Translations under genes and position numbers: made by a program
The notes under the pieces: model-generated
Seen by the model: the letters and a program-made list of their open reading frames with translations, nothing else
Database searches by the model: none
Told to the model about the DNA's origin: nothing
Assembly (NCBI RefSeq): GCF_014196615.1
Contig: NZ_JACIDY010000001.1
Location: 186,001-250,000, forward strand
DNA: 64,000 nucleotides
From: Novosphingobium fluoreni
GTDB lineage: Bacteria > Pseudomonadota > Alphaproteobacteria > Sphingomonadales > Sphingomonadaceae
Direction: 5' to 3'
Shown: positions 25,927-34,568 of the stretch, piece by piece
Numbering within the stretch: the first letter of the stretch is position 1
Layout: every line of letters begins with the position of its first letter

Positions 25927-26718
25927 TCAAAGCGTGAAGCCTTCGCCCAGATAGAGGCGGCGCACGGTTTCATCCGCCACCAGCGCCTCGGGGCTGCCGG
26001 CGAACAGCACTTGTCCGCCATAGATGATGCAGGCGCGGTCCACGATATCCAGCGTCTCGCGCACGTTGTGATCGGTGATCAGCACGCCGATGCCGCGCGT
26101 CTTCAGGTCTTTCACCAGATCGCGGATATCGCTGATCGATAGAGGATCGATGCCAGCGAACGGCTCGTCCAGCAGCATGATCGAGGGCTTGGCCGCCAAA
26201 GCACGCGCAATTTCGCAGCGGCGGCGCTCACCACCTGACAACGCCATCGCCGGGCTGGAGCGCAAGCGGGTCAGGCCGAATTCTTCCAGCAGACGCTCCA
26301 GCTCTGAGGCGCGCACGGACTTGTCCGGCTCCACCAGTTCCAGCACCGCGCTGATGTTCTGCTCCACCGTCAGGCCCCGGAAGATCGAGGTTTCCTGCGG
26401 CAAGTAGCCCAGCCCCAGGATCGCGCGGCGATACATCGGCAGGCGCGTCACATCGACGCCGTCCATCAAGATGCGGCCCGAATCGGGCTTCACCAGGCCC
26501 ATGATCGAATAAAAGCACGTCGTCTTGCCCGCACCGTTGGGGCCCAGCAGACCCAGCACCTCGCCCTTGGCCACCGACAACGAAATGTCGGTCAGGACAG
26601 CGCGCTTGTCATAGCTCTTGGCGATCGAGATCACCTCAAGCCCGCCGTTGGCGGCAAGCGTGGCGGTGTCGATGGCATCCGCATGGGATTCGCGCGTGGT
26701 CTGCACAGGATCGGTCAT
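25927..26718 (-). CDS. lptB: LPS export ABC transporter ATP-binding protein LptB
   Basis: LptB powers extraction of lipopolysaccharide from the inner membrane with LptF and LptG. The 263-residue ATPase has Walker A GPNGAGKTT, the Q-loop in GYLPQETSIFRGLTVEQN, the signature ALSGGERRRCEIARAL, Walker B IMLLDEPFAGIDP and the switch His in LITDHNVRETLD. The first 25 residues are an extra N-terminal tail before the ABC fold begins at EVISIAKSYDKR. The sequence PQETSIFRGLTVEQNI and adjacency to rpoN identify it as LptB rather than a general branched-chain amino acid ATPase. lptA and lptC are not within the window. Confidence 0.95.
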   Translation of the reverse strand: MTDPVQTTRESHADAIDTATLAANGGLEVISIAKSYDKRAVLTDISLSVAKGEVLGLLGPNGAGKTTCFYSIMGLVKPDSGRILMDGVDVTRLPMYRRAILGLGYLPQETSIFRGLTVEQNISAVLELVEPDKSVRASELERLLEEFGLTRLRSSPAMALSGGERRRCEIARALAAKPSIMLLDEPFAGIDPLSISDIRDLVKDLKTRGIGVLITDHNVRETLDIVDRACIIYGGQVLFAGSPEALVADETVRRLYLGEGFTL

Positions 26719-26928
26719 CGCCGCACGGTTTACGAAAGCGCCAAGGGGCAGGCAAGGCGGGTTTTGCCCTCCGCGTACCGAATTGGCAGAATTCGTGCAT
26801 GATCTATCGACCCGCCTGTCGATAACGGGCCGCGATAACCCCCATCGCCCGATTGCCCTTGGCGCTTGGCATGCCTAGTTCAGCCCCTCGCGCTGTCCGA
26901 TCGTGGCGGCGAAGGAGACCCGAACGCG

Positions 26929-28275
26929 ATGCTGAGCCCCGAACAAGCCACCGACCGCGCCGCCGATCTCGTCGCACGGGCGCGCAAAGCCGGAGCGGAC
27001 GCGGCGGACGCAGTCTATTCGGCCAGCGCATCCGAAGGCATTCAGGTGCGCCTGGGCAAGCTGGAGGACGTGGAACGCTCCGAAGGCGAGCACATGGGCC
27101 TGCGGGTGTTCATTGGCCAACGCTCGGCCAGCATCGGCTCTTCCGATCTCAGCACGGCAGCGCTGGACGAACTGGCCGAGCGCGCGGTGGCGATGGCGCA
27201 ATCGGCGCCGGAAGACCGCTTTGCCGGTCTCGCACCGCAGGAACTGCTGACCCACGCGCCATTCCTCGACTTTGACCTGCATGATCCCGCCGATCCCGGT
27301 CCGGCCGCGCTGCGCGCCGCAGCCGAAGAGGCGGAAGACGCGGCCCGTTCCGTCGCGGGCGTCACCAATTCGGATGGCGCCAGCGCCAGCGCCGGTTTCA
27401 GCGTCTTCGCCCTGGCGACCAGCCACGGCTTTGCCGGCGGCTACCGCGGGTCCAGTCATTCGATCAGCGCCAGCGTGGTCGCGGGCGAAGGTGCGGAGAA
27501 GCAGCGTGATGGCAACTGGAGGCACACCCGCCACCGCGCCGACTTGCCTTCGGCCGCGCAGATCGGCGCGCTTGCCGGCGAGCGGGCGGTGGCGCGGCTG
27601 CGCCCCGGCAAGCTGCGCAGCGGACCGATGCCCGTCGTCTTCGATCCGCGCGTGTCGAGCGGGATCGTCGGCCACCTGATCTCGGCCATGTCGGGCAACG
27701 CCATCGCCCGGCGCAGCAGCTTCCTGCTGGACAAGCGGGACGCGCAATTGTTCGATCCCGCGATCCGCATCTTCGAAGACCCGCACACGCTGCGCGGCAC
27801 CCGCTCGCGCCCGTTCGATGGAGAGGGTCTGCCCACGCGCGGACGCACTCTGGTAGAGGATGGCCGCATCACGGGCTGGCTGATGGACAGTGCCTCGGCC
27901 CGCCAACTGGGTGAAGTGCCGACCGGCCACGCAGCGCGCGGCGGCGGGGGCGCACCAAGCGTCTCGGTGGGCAACGTGCATCTCGCGGCGGGCTCGCTCA
28001 GCTTCGAGGAGTTGATTGCCGATATCGCGGAAGGCGTGCTGGTCACCGAATTGATCGGCCAGGGCGTAAACGGCGTAACGGGCGATTACAGCCGCGGAGC
28101 CAGCGGCTTTCGCATCGTCAACGGTGCGATCGCCGGTCCCGTCGCAGAGTTCACTGTGGCCGGAAACCTGTTGGCGATGTTCGCCCGGATAACCCCGGCC
28201 AATGACCTGGAGTGGCACCGTCCGATCAACGCCCCCAGCTTGCGGATCGAGGGCATGACCGTCGCCGGAGACTGA
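26929..28275 (+). CDS. pmbA: TldE/PmbA family protein
   Basis: PmbA (TldE) partners TldD in a metalloprotease that processes modified peptides. The 448-residue protein lacks the HExxxH zinc motif, as expected for the PmbA half. Family features are GIQVRLGKLEDVERSEGEHMGLRV near the N-terminus, GLPTRGRTLVEDGRITGWLMDSASARQLG in the middle and the glycine-rich end VNGVTGDYSRGASGFRI. The frame runs upstream to 26866, but ATG at 26929 has an AAGGAG site eleven bases before it and gives the family length. No tldD is in the window. Confidence 0.93.
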   Translation: MLSPEQATDRAADLVARARKAGADAADAVYSASASEGIQVRLGKLEDVERSEGEHMGLRVFIGQRSASIGSSDLSTAALDELAERAVAMAQSAPEDRFAGLAPQELLTHAPFLDFDLHDPADPGPAALRAAAEEAEDAARSVAGVTNSDGASASAGFSVFALATSHGFAGGYRGSSHSISASVVAGEGAEKQRDGNWRHTRHRADLPSAAQIGALAGERAVARLRPGKLRSGPMPVVFDPRVSSGIVGHLISAMSGNAIARRSSFLLDKRDAQLFDPAIRIFEDPHTLRGTRSRPFDGEGLPTRGRTLVEDGRITGWLMDSASARQLGEVPTGHAARGGGGAPSVSVGNVHLAAGSLSFEELIADIAEGVLVTELIGQGVNGVTGDYSRGASGFRIVNGAIAGPVAEFTVAGNLLAMFARITPANDLEWHRPINAPSLRIEGMTVAGD

Positions 28276-28298
28276 GCCTCTACTGCTGAGCCGCTAGT

Positions 28299-28712
28299 TC
28301 AGTGCAGTAACGCCGAAGCCTCTGCAGGCTCGGCCCGCGGCGGGATGCTGGTGGACCGTTCCTCCGCCAGCAGTGCCGCCGCCAGCGCGGCCAGGATCGC
28401 CAGCGCGGGAGTATCGGCTTCGACCGTCACGTCCTCTTCCGCCGCGCTCAAAGCGACGGATGCCAGGGCACCGCCCATGCCTCCGCGTGACAGCAGAAAG
28501 CGGTGATGCGCGCCCAGAATCAAGAGCGCCGCGCTTTCATAAGCCTCGCAGCTAAGCATGGCTTCCAATCGCTCTTGCCGCTCGGACGGCAGACCCAAAG
28601 TTCGCGCGGCCAGGCGCAGGCATGCAGCCTGCTGCGCCGCCTCGCTCGCCAAGCAATCATGCAGCAACCGCCGCAGCGATGCCGGATCAAGGGTGTTGCA
28701 CTCGGCAATCAT
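28299..28712 (-). CDS. Hypothetical Ala-rich helical protein
   Basis: I do not recognise this 137-residue product. It is rich in Ala and Leu, begins MIAECNTLDPASLRRLLHDCL, has central amphipathic helices (ACLRLAARTLGLPSERQERLEAML) and ends with an Ala-rich helix (ALAILAALAAALLAEE) that could be a membrane or coiled segment. The frame is open for 37 more codons upstream, without a better start. No signal peptide or known motif is visible. It lies convergently behind pmbA, and codon use is like that of its neighbours, which supports a real gene. Confidence 0.55.
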   Translation of the reverse strand: MIAECNTLDPASLRRLLHDCLASEAAQQAACLRLAARTLGLPSERQERLEAMLSCEAYESAALLILGAHHRFLLSRGGMGGALASVALSAAEEDVTVEADTPALAILAALAAALLAEERSTSIPPRAEPAEASALLH

Positions 28713-28852
28713 GGGTGAACTTTCGATTCTTACAGCGACCCCACTTGCCGCCATCCCGCGCCTTAACACCTTGGACAATCCGCATATTCCCTGAGACCGC
28801 CGAACCGTCCCGATCCGCGACACAACTCGCCGCGATTATCACCGCTATCGGC

Positions 28853-30775
28853 TCAGGTGGTCCGCTGTGACAGCACCGCCGGTGCCTGCGGCTCGGGCAT
28901 GTTCGACGCCTGCCGCCGGGCATGGCGCAGCGCCAGCCAGGCGACATAAGGCGCGCAGAAAAATCGCAACGCCAGCGATGCCAAGCCAAGGCCGGAAAGC
29001 AACGCGAAGCTGACGCCGACCTGATCGGCGGCGGCAATGGTCAGCCCGGCGAACACCGCCAGCACCACGCCAATCACCGTCTCCGGCAGCGAGTCCGCCA
29101 GGATCGATCCCCGATCTGCACCCAAGGCGAACTTGGGCGTGCGCCGCCAGGCCAAAGGCTTGGCCGATAGCCCGGCCAGACCGGCCTGCAGCACCGTGTA
29201 GGTCAGCGCGTTGCGCGCCACTTCGCCAAGCACCATGTCGCGCAGCCGGGTTGTGCCGGTCAGCTTGTAGCGGTGCCAGATGCCCACCAGCCAGGCCGCC
29301 GTGCCGATCCCGGTCAAAACCCAGGCCGCGTCCGGCACCTGGAAGGGTTCCATCACACCCGCCAGCAGCGCCGCCGCCAGTGCCAGAAAGCCCAGCAAGC
29401 CACCGATCATCGCGAACAGGACGCGCAAGGGGGCCATGCAGCGCAGCACCTCCAGCAGCTTCGTCCAGCCCGGCAGAGGCCGCGCCCACGGCGAAGGCAG
29501 GAACAGCCGCCAGTGCCGCCGCAACTGCTGCACCGGCCCCGCGGTCCAGCGGAAGCGCTGCTTCTTGTAGTCAGAGAAGGTTTCCGGGATCAGGCCGCGC
29601 CCGAAAGTCTCACCGATGTAAAGACCGGAGTAGCCGACGGCGCGCAGACGCACGGAAATCTCCGAATCCTCGGTCAGGCACCACTCGGCCCAGCCACCCG
29701 CCTCTCGAATGGCGTTGGCGCGCAGGATGCACATCGTGCCGATGGTGAAGGCGCCGCCATATTCGCTGACGCCCAGCATATCGACCTTGTTGCTGGGCAT
29801 ATACTCCCAGTAGCACGCGGTCAGGTAGGCGCTGCCCTGATACTCGCGGTAATCATGCGGGGTCTGCACATAGCCCACGCGCGGGTTGCGGAAGAAGGGC
29901 AGCAGGCGCGCGAGGAAGTCCGGCGTGGCGAGGTAGTCGGCGTCGATCACCGCCACGAACTCGGCATCGGGATGCATCACATCCAGCAGCCAGTTGAGCG
30001 CACCTGCCTTGGCACCGGGCAATGGCGAGACGTGGAAGAAGCGGAAGATCTCCTTGCCTGCCCGCTCGTTCAGATAGGCACAATGAGCTTCCAAAGGACG
30101 CCACAGCGCCTCATCCTTGGTGTTATTGTCACACACCAGCACCTCGAAATCGTGGTGATCCAGCGCGGCGAGGTGATCCATCGTCGCCATCACAACTTCG
30201 GGCGGCTCGGCATAGCAGGGCAATTGGATCGACACCTTCTGGTCGCGAGGGCCCGCCGCTCCGGTGGGCGCATCCATCGGATAGCGCCAAGATTCGTGAG
30301 TCAGTACAGCGTCACGGGCGATGCGTTCGGCAAAGGTCAGGCCAAAGAAGATACCGGCAAAGACCATCGCCCCGCCCGCCAGCATCAGCGTGTTGGCCGG
30401 CAGTCCAGCCTCGCGCAGGAACAGCGCAGTCCAGACAAAGCCGAACCAGAACGTCAGTATCTCGGTTGTCAGCAGCAGCACGCCCGCCACGTTGAGGCGT
30501 GGGGCCAATCGGGCCATCGGCACGGCCGCGAGCAGAAACAGGGCGACCGGGAGCAGCAGATCGGACAGCGCGTTGCCCATGACCAGGGTGATGACGACGG
30601 CGATACCTGTGCCCAGCAGCACCGTTCCGATCAGCGCCTGCCCCTCGTGCCCGGTCAAAGGCCGGTAACGGTGGGGCGCGATCACGGCGCGAGAAGCCAG
30701 CAAAGACGCCAGCAGCCCCATCACTGCGAGGAAATACATGGAGGGATCGAGCATTGCTCGAGTCAGCATCAGCAC
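28853..30775 (-). CDS. Processive family 2 glycosyltransferase (cellulose/beta-glucan synthase-like)
   Basis: The 640-residue inner-membrane protein has four N-terminal membrane segments, a cytoplasmic GT-2 domain, and three or four C-terminal segments. The GT domain shows the processive D, DxD, D, QxxRW pattern: CDNNTKD, VIDADY, LTEDSEISVRLRAVGYSG and KKQRFRWTAGPVQQL. Such enzymes make linear glucans or similar polymers and export them through the membrane. No PilZ domain, BcsB-like or cyclic-glucan partner is adjacent, so the product is unknown. The sequence does not match OpgH closely. Several ATG codons lie in the first 10 positions, so the start is uncertain by a few residues. Confidence 0.85.
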   Translation of the reverse strand: MLMLTRAMLDPSMYFLAVMGLLASLLASRAVIAPHRYRPLTGHEGQALIGTVLLGTGIAVVITLVMGNALSDLLLPVALFLLAAVPMARLAPRLNVAGVLLLTTEILTFWFGFVWTALFLREAGLPANTLMLAGGAMVFAGIFFGLTFAERIARDAVLTHESWRYPMDAPTGAAGPRDQKVSIQLPCYAEPPEVVMATMDHLAALDHHDFEVLVCDNNTKDEALWRPLEAHCAYLNERAGKEIFRFFHVSPLPGAKAGALNWLLDVMHPDAEFVAVIDADYLATPDFLARLLPFFRNPRVGYVQTPHDYREYQGSAYLTACYWEYMPSNKVDMLGVSEYGGAFTIGTMCILRANAIREAGGWAEWCLTEDSEISVRLRAVGYSGLYIGETFGRGLIPETFSDYKKQRFRWTAGPVQQLRRHWRLFLPSPWARPLPGWTKLLEVLRCMAPLRVLFAMIGGLLGFLALAAALLAGVMEPFQVPDAAWVLTGIGTAAWLVGIWHRYKLTGTTRLRDMVLGEVARNALTYTVLQAGLAGLSAKPLAWRRTPKFALGADRGSILADSLPETVIGVVLAVFAGLTIAAADQVGVSFALLSGLGLASLALRFFCAPYVAWLALRHARRQASNMPEPQAPAVLSQRTT

Positions 30776-31089
30776 GTGTTACAGCTCCGTACAGCCCATT
30801 TCGGCGCGGGCTCTCCACTACTCGCAAGCGCAATGCCTGCTGGCTGCCTATGCGAATGCGGTCAGGCGAGTATTTCGGGACGATAGAATGCTGCATGGCA
30901 GCACAAGTTCCCAAAGCACGCAAACGCCGCGCCGGTGAACGATCAGCACCATTGCTTAGTACAAAACACGGATTCTCGCGGCGATGAACGGAGCTTTGTC
31001 AACGCCCGCGCCATGTTGAGCGTAAAGTGGCTTGCGCACCCTGCGCCCGCTGGGTAAATGCCGCGCCTGTCTCCGCACGCGGGGGCAAC
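30776..31089. other. 314-base intergenic region before tRNA-Thr
   Basis: This stretch separates the glycosyltransferase start (minus) from tRNA-Thr (plus). It has only short frames without ribosome binding sites and no clear hairpin. It must hold the two divergent promoters, but I see no convincing -35/-10 pair. Confidence 0.5.
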
Positions 31090-31165
31090 GCCGCTTTAGC
31101 TCAGCTGGTAGAGCATCGCATTCGTAATGCGGGGGTCACAGGTTCAAGTCCTGTAAGCGGCACCA
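31090..31165 (+). tRNA. tRNA-Thr (anticodon CGU)
   Basis: The 76-base cloverleaf has acceptor stem GCCGCTT/AAGCGGC, discriminator A and encoded CCA (31163-31165). The D arm is GCTCAGCTGGTAGAGC, the anticodon stem TCGCA/TGCGG (with one T-G pair) closes the loop TTCGTAA with anticodon CGT, and the T arm has GGTTCAAGTCC. It is 260 bases upstream of the cold-shock gene. Confidence 0.96.
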
Positions 31166-31263
31166 CCTTCTTAAATACGCTTTGCAAGCCGCCGCCGCCG
31201 CGATCGGCGGAAGACGCTATGGCCTTGAAAACGTTCTAGGTGCCGTGCGCCACCCCACGCCAT

Positions 31264-31291
31264 TTGCAATTTACTGCGATTTGTCTATACA
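31264..31291 (+). promoter_or_regulatory. Putative promoter of the cold-shock gene
   Basis: TTGCAA (31264-31269), 16 bases, then TATACA (31286-31291) is a good housekeeping promoter match. If used, it gives a 5' leader of roughly 125 bases before the start codon at 31426, as is common for csp messages with temperature-sensitive leaders. Confidence 0.45.
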
Positions 31292-31425
31292 GAAGTCGCC
31301 GACGTCGCCTGCGACGGACTTTTGAGAAGCCACGCTTCCCTCCTTTGTCCCTTACTTGCCTCACCGAAGCCGGGATGTGCCGCGATTGGCGCATACCCGT
31401 CATACATGGGATAAAGGATACCCAT

Positions 31426-31632
31426 ATGATCACCGGAACCGTAAAATTCTTCAATCCCGACAAGGGTTATGGCTTCATCGCGCCTGAGAACGGCAAGGAA
31501 GACGCCTTCGTTCATATCACCGCGGTTCAGGCCGCCGGGATGAGCACGCTGGATAAAGACCAGCGCGTTACCTACGAATTGGAGACCGATCGCCGTGGCA
31601 AGACCTCGGCCGTAAATCTTCAGTCTGCCTGA
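31426..31632 (+). CDS. Cold-shock domain protein (CspA family)
   Basis: The 68-residue protein is a single cold-shock domain that binds single-stranded RNA or DNA. RNP1 (KGYGFIAP) and RNP2 (DAFVHI) are both present, and the start ITGTVKFFNPDKG is typical. The usual length is about 67-70 residues, so it is complete. The frame is open further upstream but the ATG at 31426 matches the family start and follows AAAGGA. A hairpin after the stop codon probably ends the message. Confidence 0.96.
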   Translation: MITGTVKFFNPDKGYGFIAPENGKEDAFVHITAVQAAGMSTLDKDQRVTYELETDRRGKTSAVNLQSA

Positions 31633-31639
31633 AATTCGG

Positions 31640-31675
31640 CGATGATGCGGATCGCTACGGCCGACCGCATCATCG
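31640..31675 (+). terminator. Hairpin downstream of the cold-shock gene
   Basis: Inverted 11-base arms CGATGATGCGG (31640-31650) and CCGCATCATCG (31665-31675) flank a 14-base loop, eight bases after the stop codon. The following sequence has only a short T run (CGTCTTT), so termination strength is uncertain. Confidence 0.6.
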
Positions 31676-31718
31676 CGTCTTTCCGCAGCGAAGTTTTTTC
31701 AAGAACGAGGTTCCAGCC

Positions 31719-31928
31719 ATGACCGATCCCAGCAGCCGCCCGTTCCTTATCAACAAGGACGAGGCCGGAAACTTCCGCCTTACGGTCAGGACCACGCGCT
31801 ACAACTCGCGAGGCTATCCTCTGGTCACCGCGACCCTTCAAGACGAAACCTTCAAGACGGCCAATGCCGTGCGTGCGTTTGCCCGCGAAAACTTCCAGGC
31901 TCAACCTGGCGAGTACTCTACCAAGTAG
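31719..31928 (+). CDS. Small conserved-looking hypothetical protein (69 residues)
   Basis: The product begins MTDPSSRPFLINKDEAGNF and continues with two alternating strands (RLTVRTTRYNSRGYPLV and ATLQDETFKTANAVRAFAREN). No known motif is visible. GAGG lies about nine bases before the ATG, and codon use is that of the genome. I have an impression of similar short proteins in sphingomonads, but cannot confirm it here. It lies downstream of the cold-shock gene on the same strand, separated by that gene's hairpin. Confidence 0.65.
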   Translation: MTDPSSRPFLINKDEAGNFRLTVRTTRYNSRGYPLVTATLQDETFKTANAVRAFARENFQAQPGEYSTK

Positions 31929-32083
31929 CAACGTCTCGGCATGGGAATACCGGGCTGGACCACGGGCTCCAGCGGGGCCTGTGATCACGAGACAGGAGGG
32001 CATGGTTCAGGCCAGGCCCAAGCAGACCGGTCAACCCCTCTTCTCTCGATTAGCGGGTGACTTCAACGGCAGAGGAAACCGCG

Positions 32084-32212
32084 ATGGCCAAGGGCCAGAA
32101 GAAATCCAACAGGGAAGAGCGCAAGCCGAAGGCCGCCAAGCCCCCGAAGCCGAATGCGTCCAATCCATCCATCAAGCCGGGCCTCGTCGGGATCGTCACT
32201 CTCAAAAGCTGA
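32084..32212 (+). CDS. Small basic protein of the MAKGQ type (42 residues)
   Basis: This short gene encodes a highly basic peptide: MAKGQKKSNREERKPKA, then AKPPKPNASNPSIKPG and a hydrophobic end (LVGIVTLKS). AGAGGA stands seven bases before the ATG. The MAKGQ-xxSNRExxKPK start resembles a family of short proteins of unknown function annotated in many alphaproteobacteria. About a quarter of the residues are Lys or Arg, which would suit nucleic-acid binding, but no role is known to me. It lies on the same strand as the cold-shock gene and the 69-residue protein. Confidence 0.75.
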   Translation: MAKGQKKSNREERKPKAAKPPKPNASNPSIKPGLVGIVTLKS

Positions 32213-32426
32213 CCAGAGCCGGGGGAATTCCCCCGCTCGCATGTTTCAAGACGCGTTCGTGACAAGAAGCGCCGGGTTGGTCGTTCGTTGACGGTCACAC
32301 GATTCCATAGGCTGCGCATCGTAAGCGGCAGCACCTTCGTCGGGTAATATCGCCTCCGCTCTTGTCCCTCGCGTGATCGCGCGTATGGGCGGGATACGGT
32401 CCGGGCGTTCGGCGAGGTGCGTGCTT

Positions 32427-33104
32427 ATGAGCTTGAACATCCTGCTAGTGGAAGACGATCGCCAGTTGCAGCGACAATTGCGTGAGCAGCTTTCGGGCCA
32501 TGGTCATGAGGTCACGGTCGCCGACGATGGCCGGGCCGCGCTCGATCTGATCAGCCGCTATTCCTTCGATGCCGTGGTCCTGGATTGGATGCTGCCGGGC
32601 ATGACCGGGCTGGACGTGCTGCGGCAGTTTCGCGCCGATGGCATGACGCTGCCGGTCCTGATGCTGACGGCGCTGGGGCAGATCATGGACAAGGTCGGAG
32701 GGTTGGAGGCCGGGGCGGACGACTATGTCGTCAAACCGGTGGATCCGCTGGAACTGAACGCCCGCCTGAACGCCCTGGTACGGGGGCGCAAGGCCACTGA
32801 TAAGCCGGCCGACACCATCAGCGCGGGGGACATCGTGATCAGTCCCACGCGGCTGCGCGTTTGGCGTGGCGAACAGCCGGTGCCGTTGACCCAGATCGAG
32901 TTCAAGCTGCTGGTGGAACTGGCGCGCGATGCCGGGACGGTGCTGACGCGGGCCATGCTGATCGAGCGGGTCTGGGGGCATGACTTTGTGACCACTACCA
33001 ATCTGGTCGACGCGCATATCCGCCAGCTGCGCCTGAAGCTGACGCAATTTGGCGACGATCCGATCCAGACCGTGCGCGGCGTGGGCTACCTGCTCCCCGC
33101 ATGA
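32427..33104 (+). CDS. OmpR/PhoB-family response regulator
   Basis: The 225-residue regulator has a receiver with acidic pair in LLVEDDRQ, phosphoacceptor Asp53 in VVLDWMLPGMTG and the conserved Lys in DDYVVKPVD. The C-terminal winged helix has LTQIEFKLLVELARDAGTVLTRAMLIERVWG and the recognition helix LVDAHIRQLRLKL, ending GVGYLLPA. It overlaps the sensor kinase gene by four bases (ATGA), so they form one two-component system. I chose ATG at 32427 because it gives the family start MSLNILLVED; the frame extends 18 codons upstream. Its signal and targets are not evident. Confidence 0.95.
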   Translation: MSLNILLVEDDRQLQRQLREQLSGHGHEVTVADDGRAALDLISRYSFDAVVLDWMLPGMTGLDVLRQFRADGMTLPVLMLTALGQIMDKVGGLEAGADDYVVKPVDPLELNARLNALVRGRKATDKPADTISAGDIVISPTRLRVWRGEQPVPLTQIEFKLLVELARDAGTVLTRAMLIERVWGHDFVTTTNLVDAHIRQLRLKLTQFGDDPIQTVRGVGYLLPA

Positions 33105-34450
33105 GGATCGCGCCGCGCTCGCTAAGGGGACTGACCGCAGTCTTCCTTGCGCTGTTCCTGGCGACGACGGTCCTGGCGGCGGCGGGGACGTACTGGGCCA
33201 CGCGCTCCACGATCAGGACGCTGGTCGATCGGCGGATCGCGTCGGAAAGCCTGGAGCTGGCGCCCCCCGGCGCCCGACTATCGCGCGCCGAGCTGATGCG
33301 GCGGATGATCGACGTGGCGAAACAGCGTGATACGGCAGACCTTGGCCTGCTGCTTATCGATCCATCCGGACGAGCGATCATCGGCAATACCCACCTGACG
33401 CGCCCGGTGCCGATCGGCTTTTCCTCGCTCGACGATGAAGACAGCATCGAGGGCCTGAGCGCCGGTCGCATCTATGTGCGCGACGTGGGTGCGGGAATGC
33501 GCCTGGCGGTTTTCGGGGAAACCGAGCCGATCGACGATTATCGCTCCGCCCGCCGCCAGATCTACCTGATCGCATTCGGCGCGATCATCGTGGTGGTGCT
33601 GCTAGGCCTTTTGCTGTTTCGCCGGTTGATCGGACGGCGCATCCGCGAAGTGCGCGATACCGCCCAGTCCATCATCGATGGTGACTTGTCACGGCGCGTG
33701 CCGCTGGAGGGCGATGGTGGGGAGTTCGATCAGCAAGCCGCCGCCTTCAACCGCATGCTGGATCGGGTCGATCAGCTGATGACCGAGATCCGTTTCGTCT
33801 CCAACAACATCTCCCACGAAATGCGAACGCCTCTGGCGCGGCTGCGCAACGAGTTGTCTTCGCTGGAGAACCGCGCCGATGGCGATCCCTTGCAGGAAGC
33901 GATCGCGCAGGCGCGTGAGCAGGTGGATGACCTGCTAGGCATGTTCGCGGCCATGTTGCGGATCGCCGAGATCGAGAGCGGATCACGCCGCGCAGGCTTT
34001 GCGACGGTGGACCTGAACGCCCTGGTCGAGAGCGTAGTCGAAACGGTTGCCCCGCTGGCGCAAGAGCGTGACCAGAAGATCGCGGTCGCCATGCCGGATG
34101 CTCTGGCGCTGGGGGGTGATCGCCAGCTTTTGGCCCAAGCGCTGCTCAACCTTTGCGAGAATGCGGTGCGGCATACACCGCCGGGGACCAGCATTCGGAT
34201 CTCGGCGGACCGGCACAGCACCGAAATCACTCTAACGGTCGCCGACAATGGCCCCGGCATCCCGGAAGACCAGCGCACCGTGGTAATGCAGCGCTTTGGC
34301 CGCACCGAGCATGGGCGGCGGCAATCCGGCCATGGCCTTGGCCTGCCCCTGGTGAATGCGATCGTGCGTTTGCATCGCGGCACGATGAAGCTGACTGACG
34401 GCGATCCAGGCCTCAGCATCGTCATCACCCTGCCGATCCAGGGCGGATAG
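33101..34450 (+). CDS. Membrane sensor histidine kinase
   Basis: The 449-residue kinase partners the preceding response regulator. It has two membrane segments (about 9-31 and 154-174) around a periplasmic domain of about 120 residues, a HAMP linker (RRLIGRRIREVRDTAQSII), and the dimerisation domain with His239 in NISHEMRTPLARL. The ATPase domain has ENAVRH (N box), DNGPGIP (G1) and GHGLGLPLV (G2). The periplasmic domain shows a PAS-like pattern (LGLLLIDPSGRAIIGN), but the ligand is unknown. A hairpin shared with the convergent TonB-dependent receptor gene follows. Confidence 0.95.
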   Translation: MRIAPRSLRGLTAVFLALFLATTVLAAAGTYWATRSTIRTLVDRRIASESLELAPPGARLSRAELMRRMIDVAKQRDTADLGLLLIDPSGRAIIGNTHLTRPVPIGFSSLDDEDSIEGLSAGRIYVRDVGAGMRLAVFGETEPIDDYRSARRQIYLIAFGAIIVVVLLGLLLFRRLIGRRIREVRDTAQSIIDGDLSRRVPLEGDGGEFDQQAAAFNRMLDRVDQLMTEIRFVSNNISHEMRTPLARLRNELSSLENRADGDPLQEAIAQAREQVDDLLGMFAAMLRIAEIESGSRRAGFATVDLNALVESVVETVAPLAQERDQKIAVAMPDALALGGDRQLLAQALLNLCENAVRHTPPGTSIRISADRHSTEITLTVADNGPGIPEDQRTVVMQRFGRTEHGRRQSGHGLGLPLVNAIVRLHRGTMKLTDGDPGLSIVITLPIQGG

Positions 34451-34476
34451 ACATTCAGCCCTGGCGCCTTGATCGC

Positions 34477-34510
34477 AAAAAAGGCGTGACGCACATTAGC
34501 GCGTCACGCC
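34477..34510 (-). terminator. Terminator of the TonB-dependent receptor gene
   Basis: Perfect 10-base arms GGCGTGACGC (34483-34492) and GCGTCACGCC (34501-34510) flank an 8-base loop. On the minus strand the stem is followed by six T residues (A run at 34477-34482), so it is oriented to end the receptor transcript; the two-component operon converges on it. Confidence 0.85.
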
Positions 34511-34568
34511 CAGGGGGGTATGCAATTCCAGACAGCGCGGGCGATGACCGCCCGCGCCGCGCCGGTCG

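Noticed and set aside
28853..30775. Annotation as OpgH/MdoH glucan glucosyltransferase
   Set aside because: The protein has the processive GT2 motifs but not the longer OpgH N-terminal region, and there is no opgG partner; a general GT2 call is safer.
32001..32262. ATG behind AGGAGGG opening a frame over the 42-residue gene
   Set aside because: The spacing is too short (one or two bases), the frame overlaps the better-supported MAKGQ gene, and the product has no coherent pattern.
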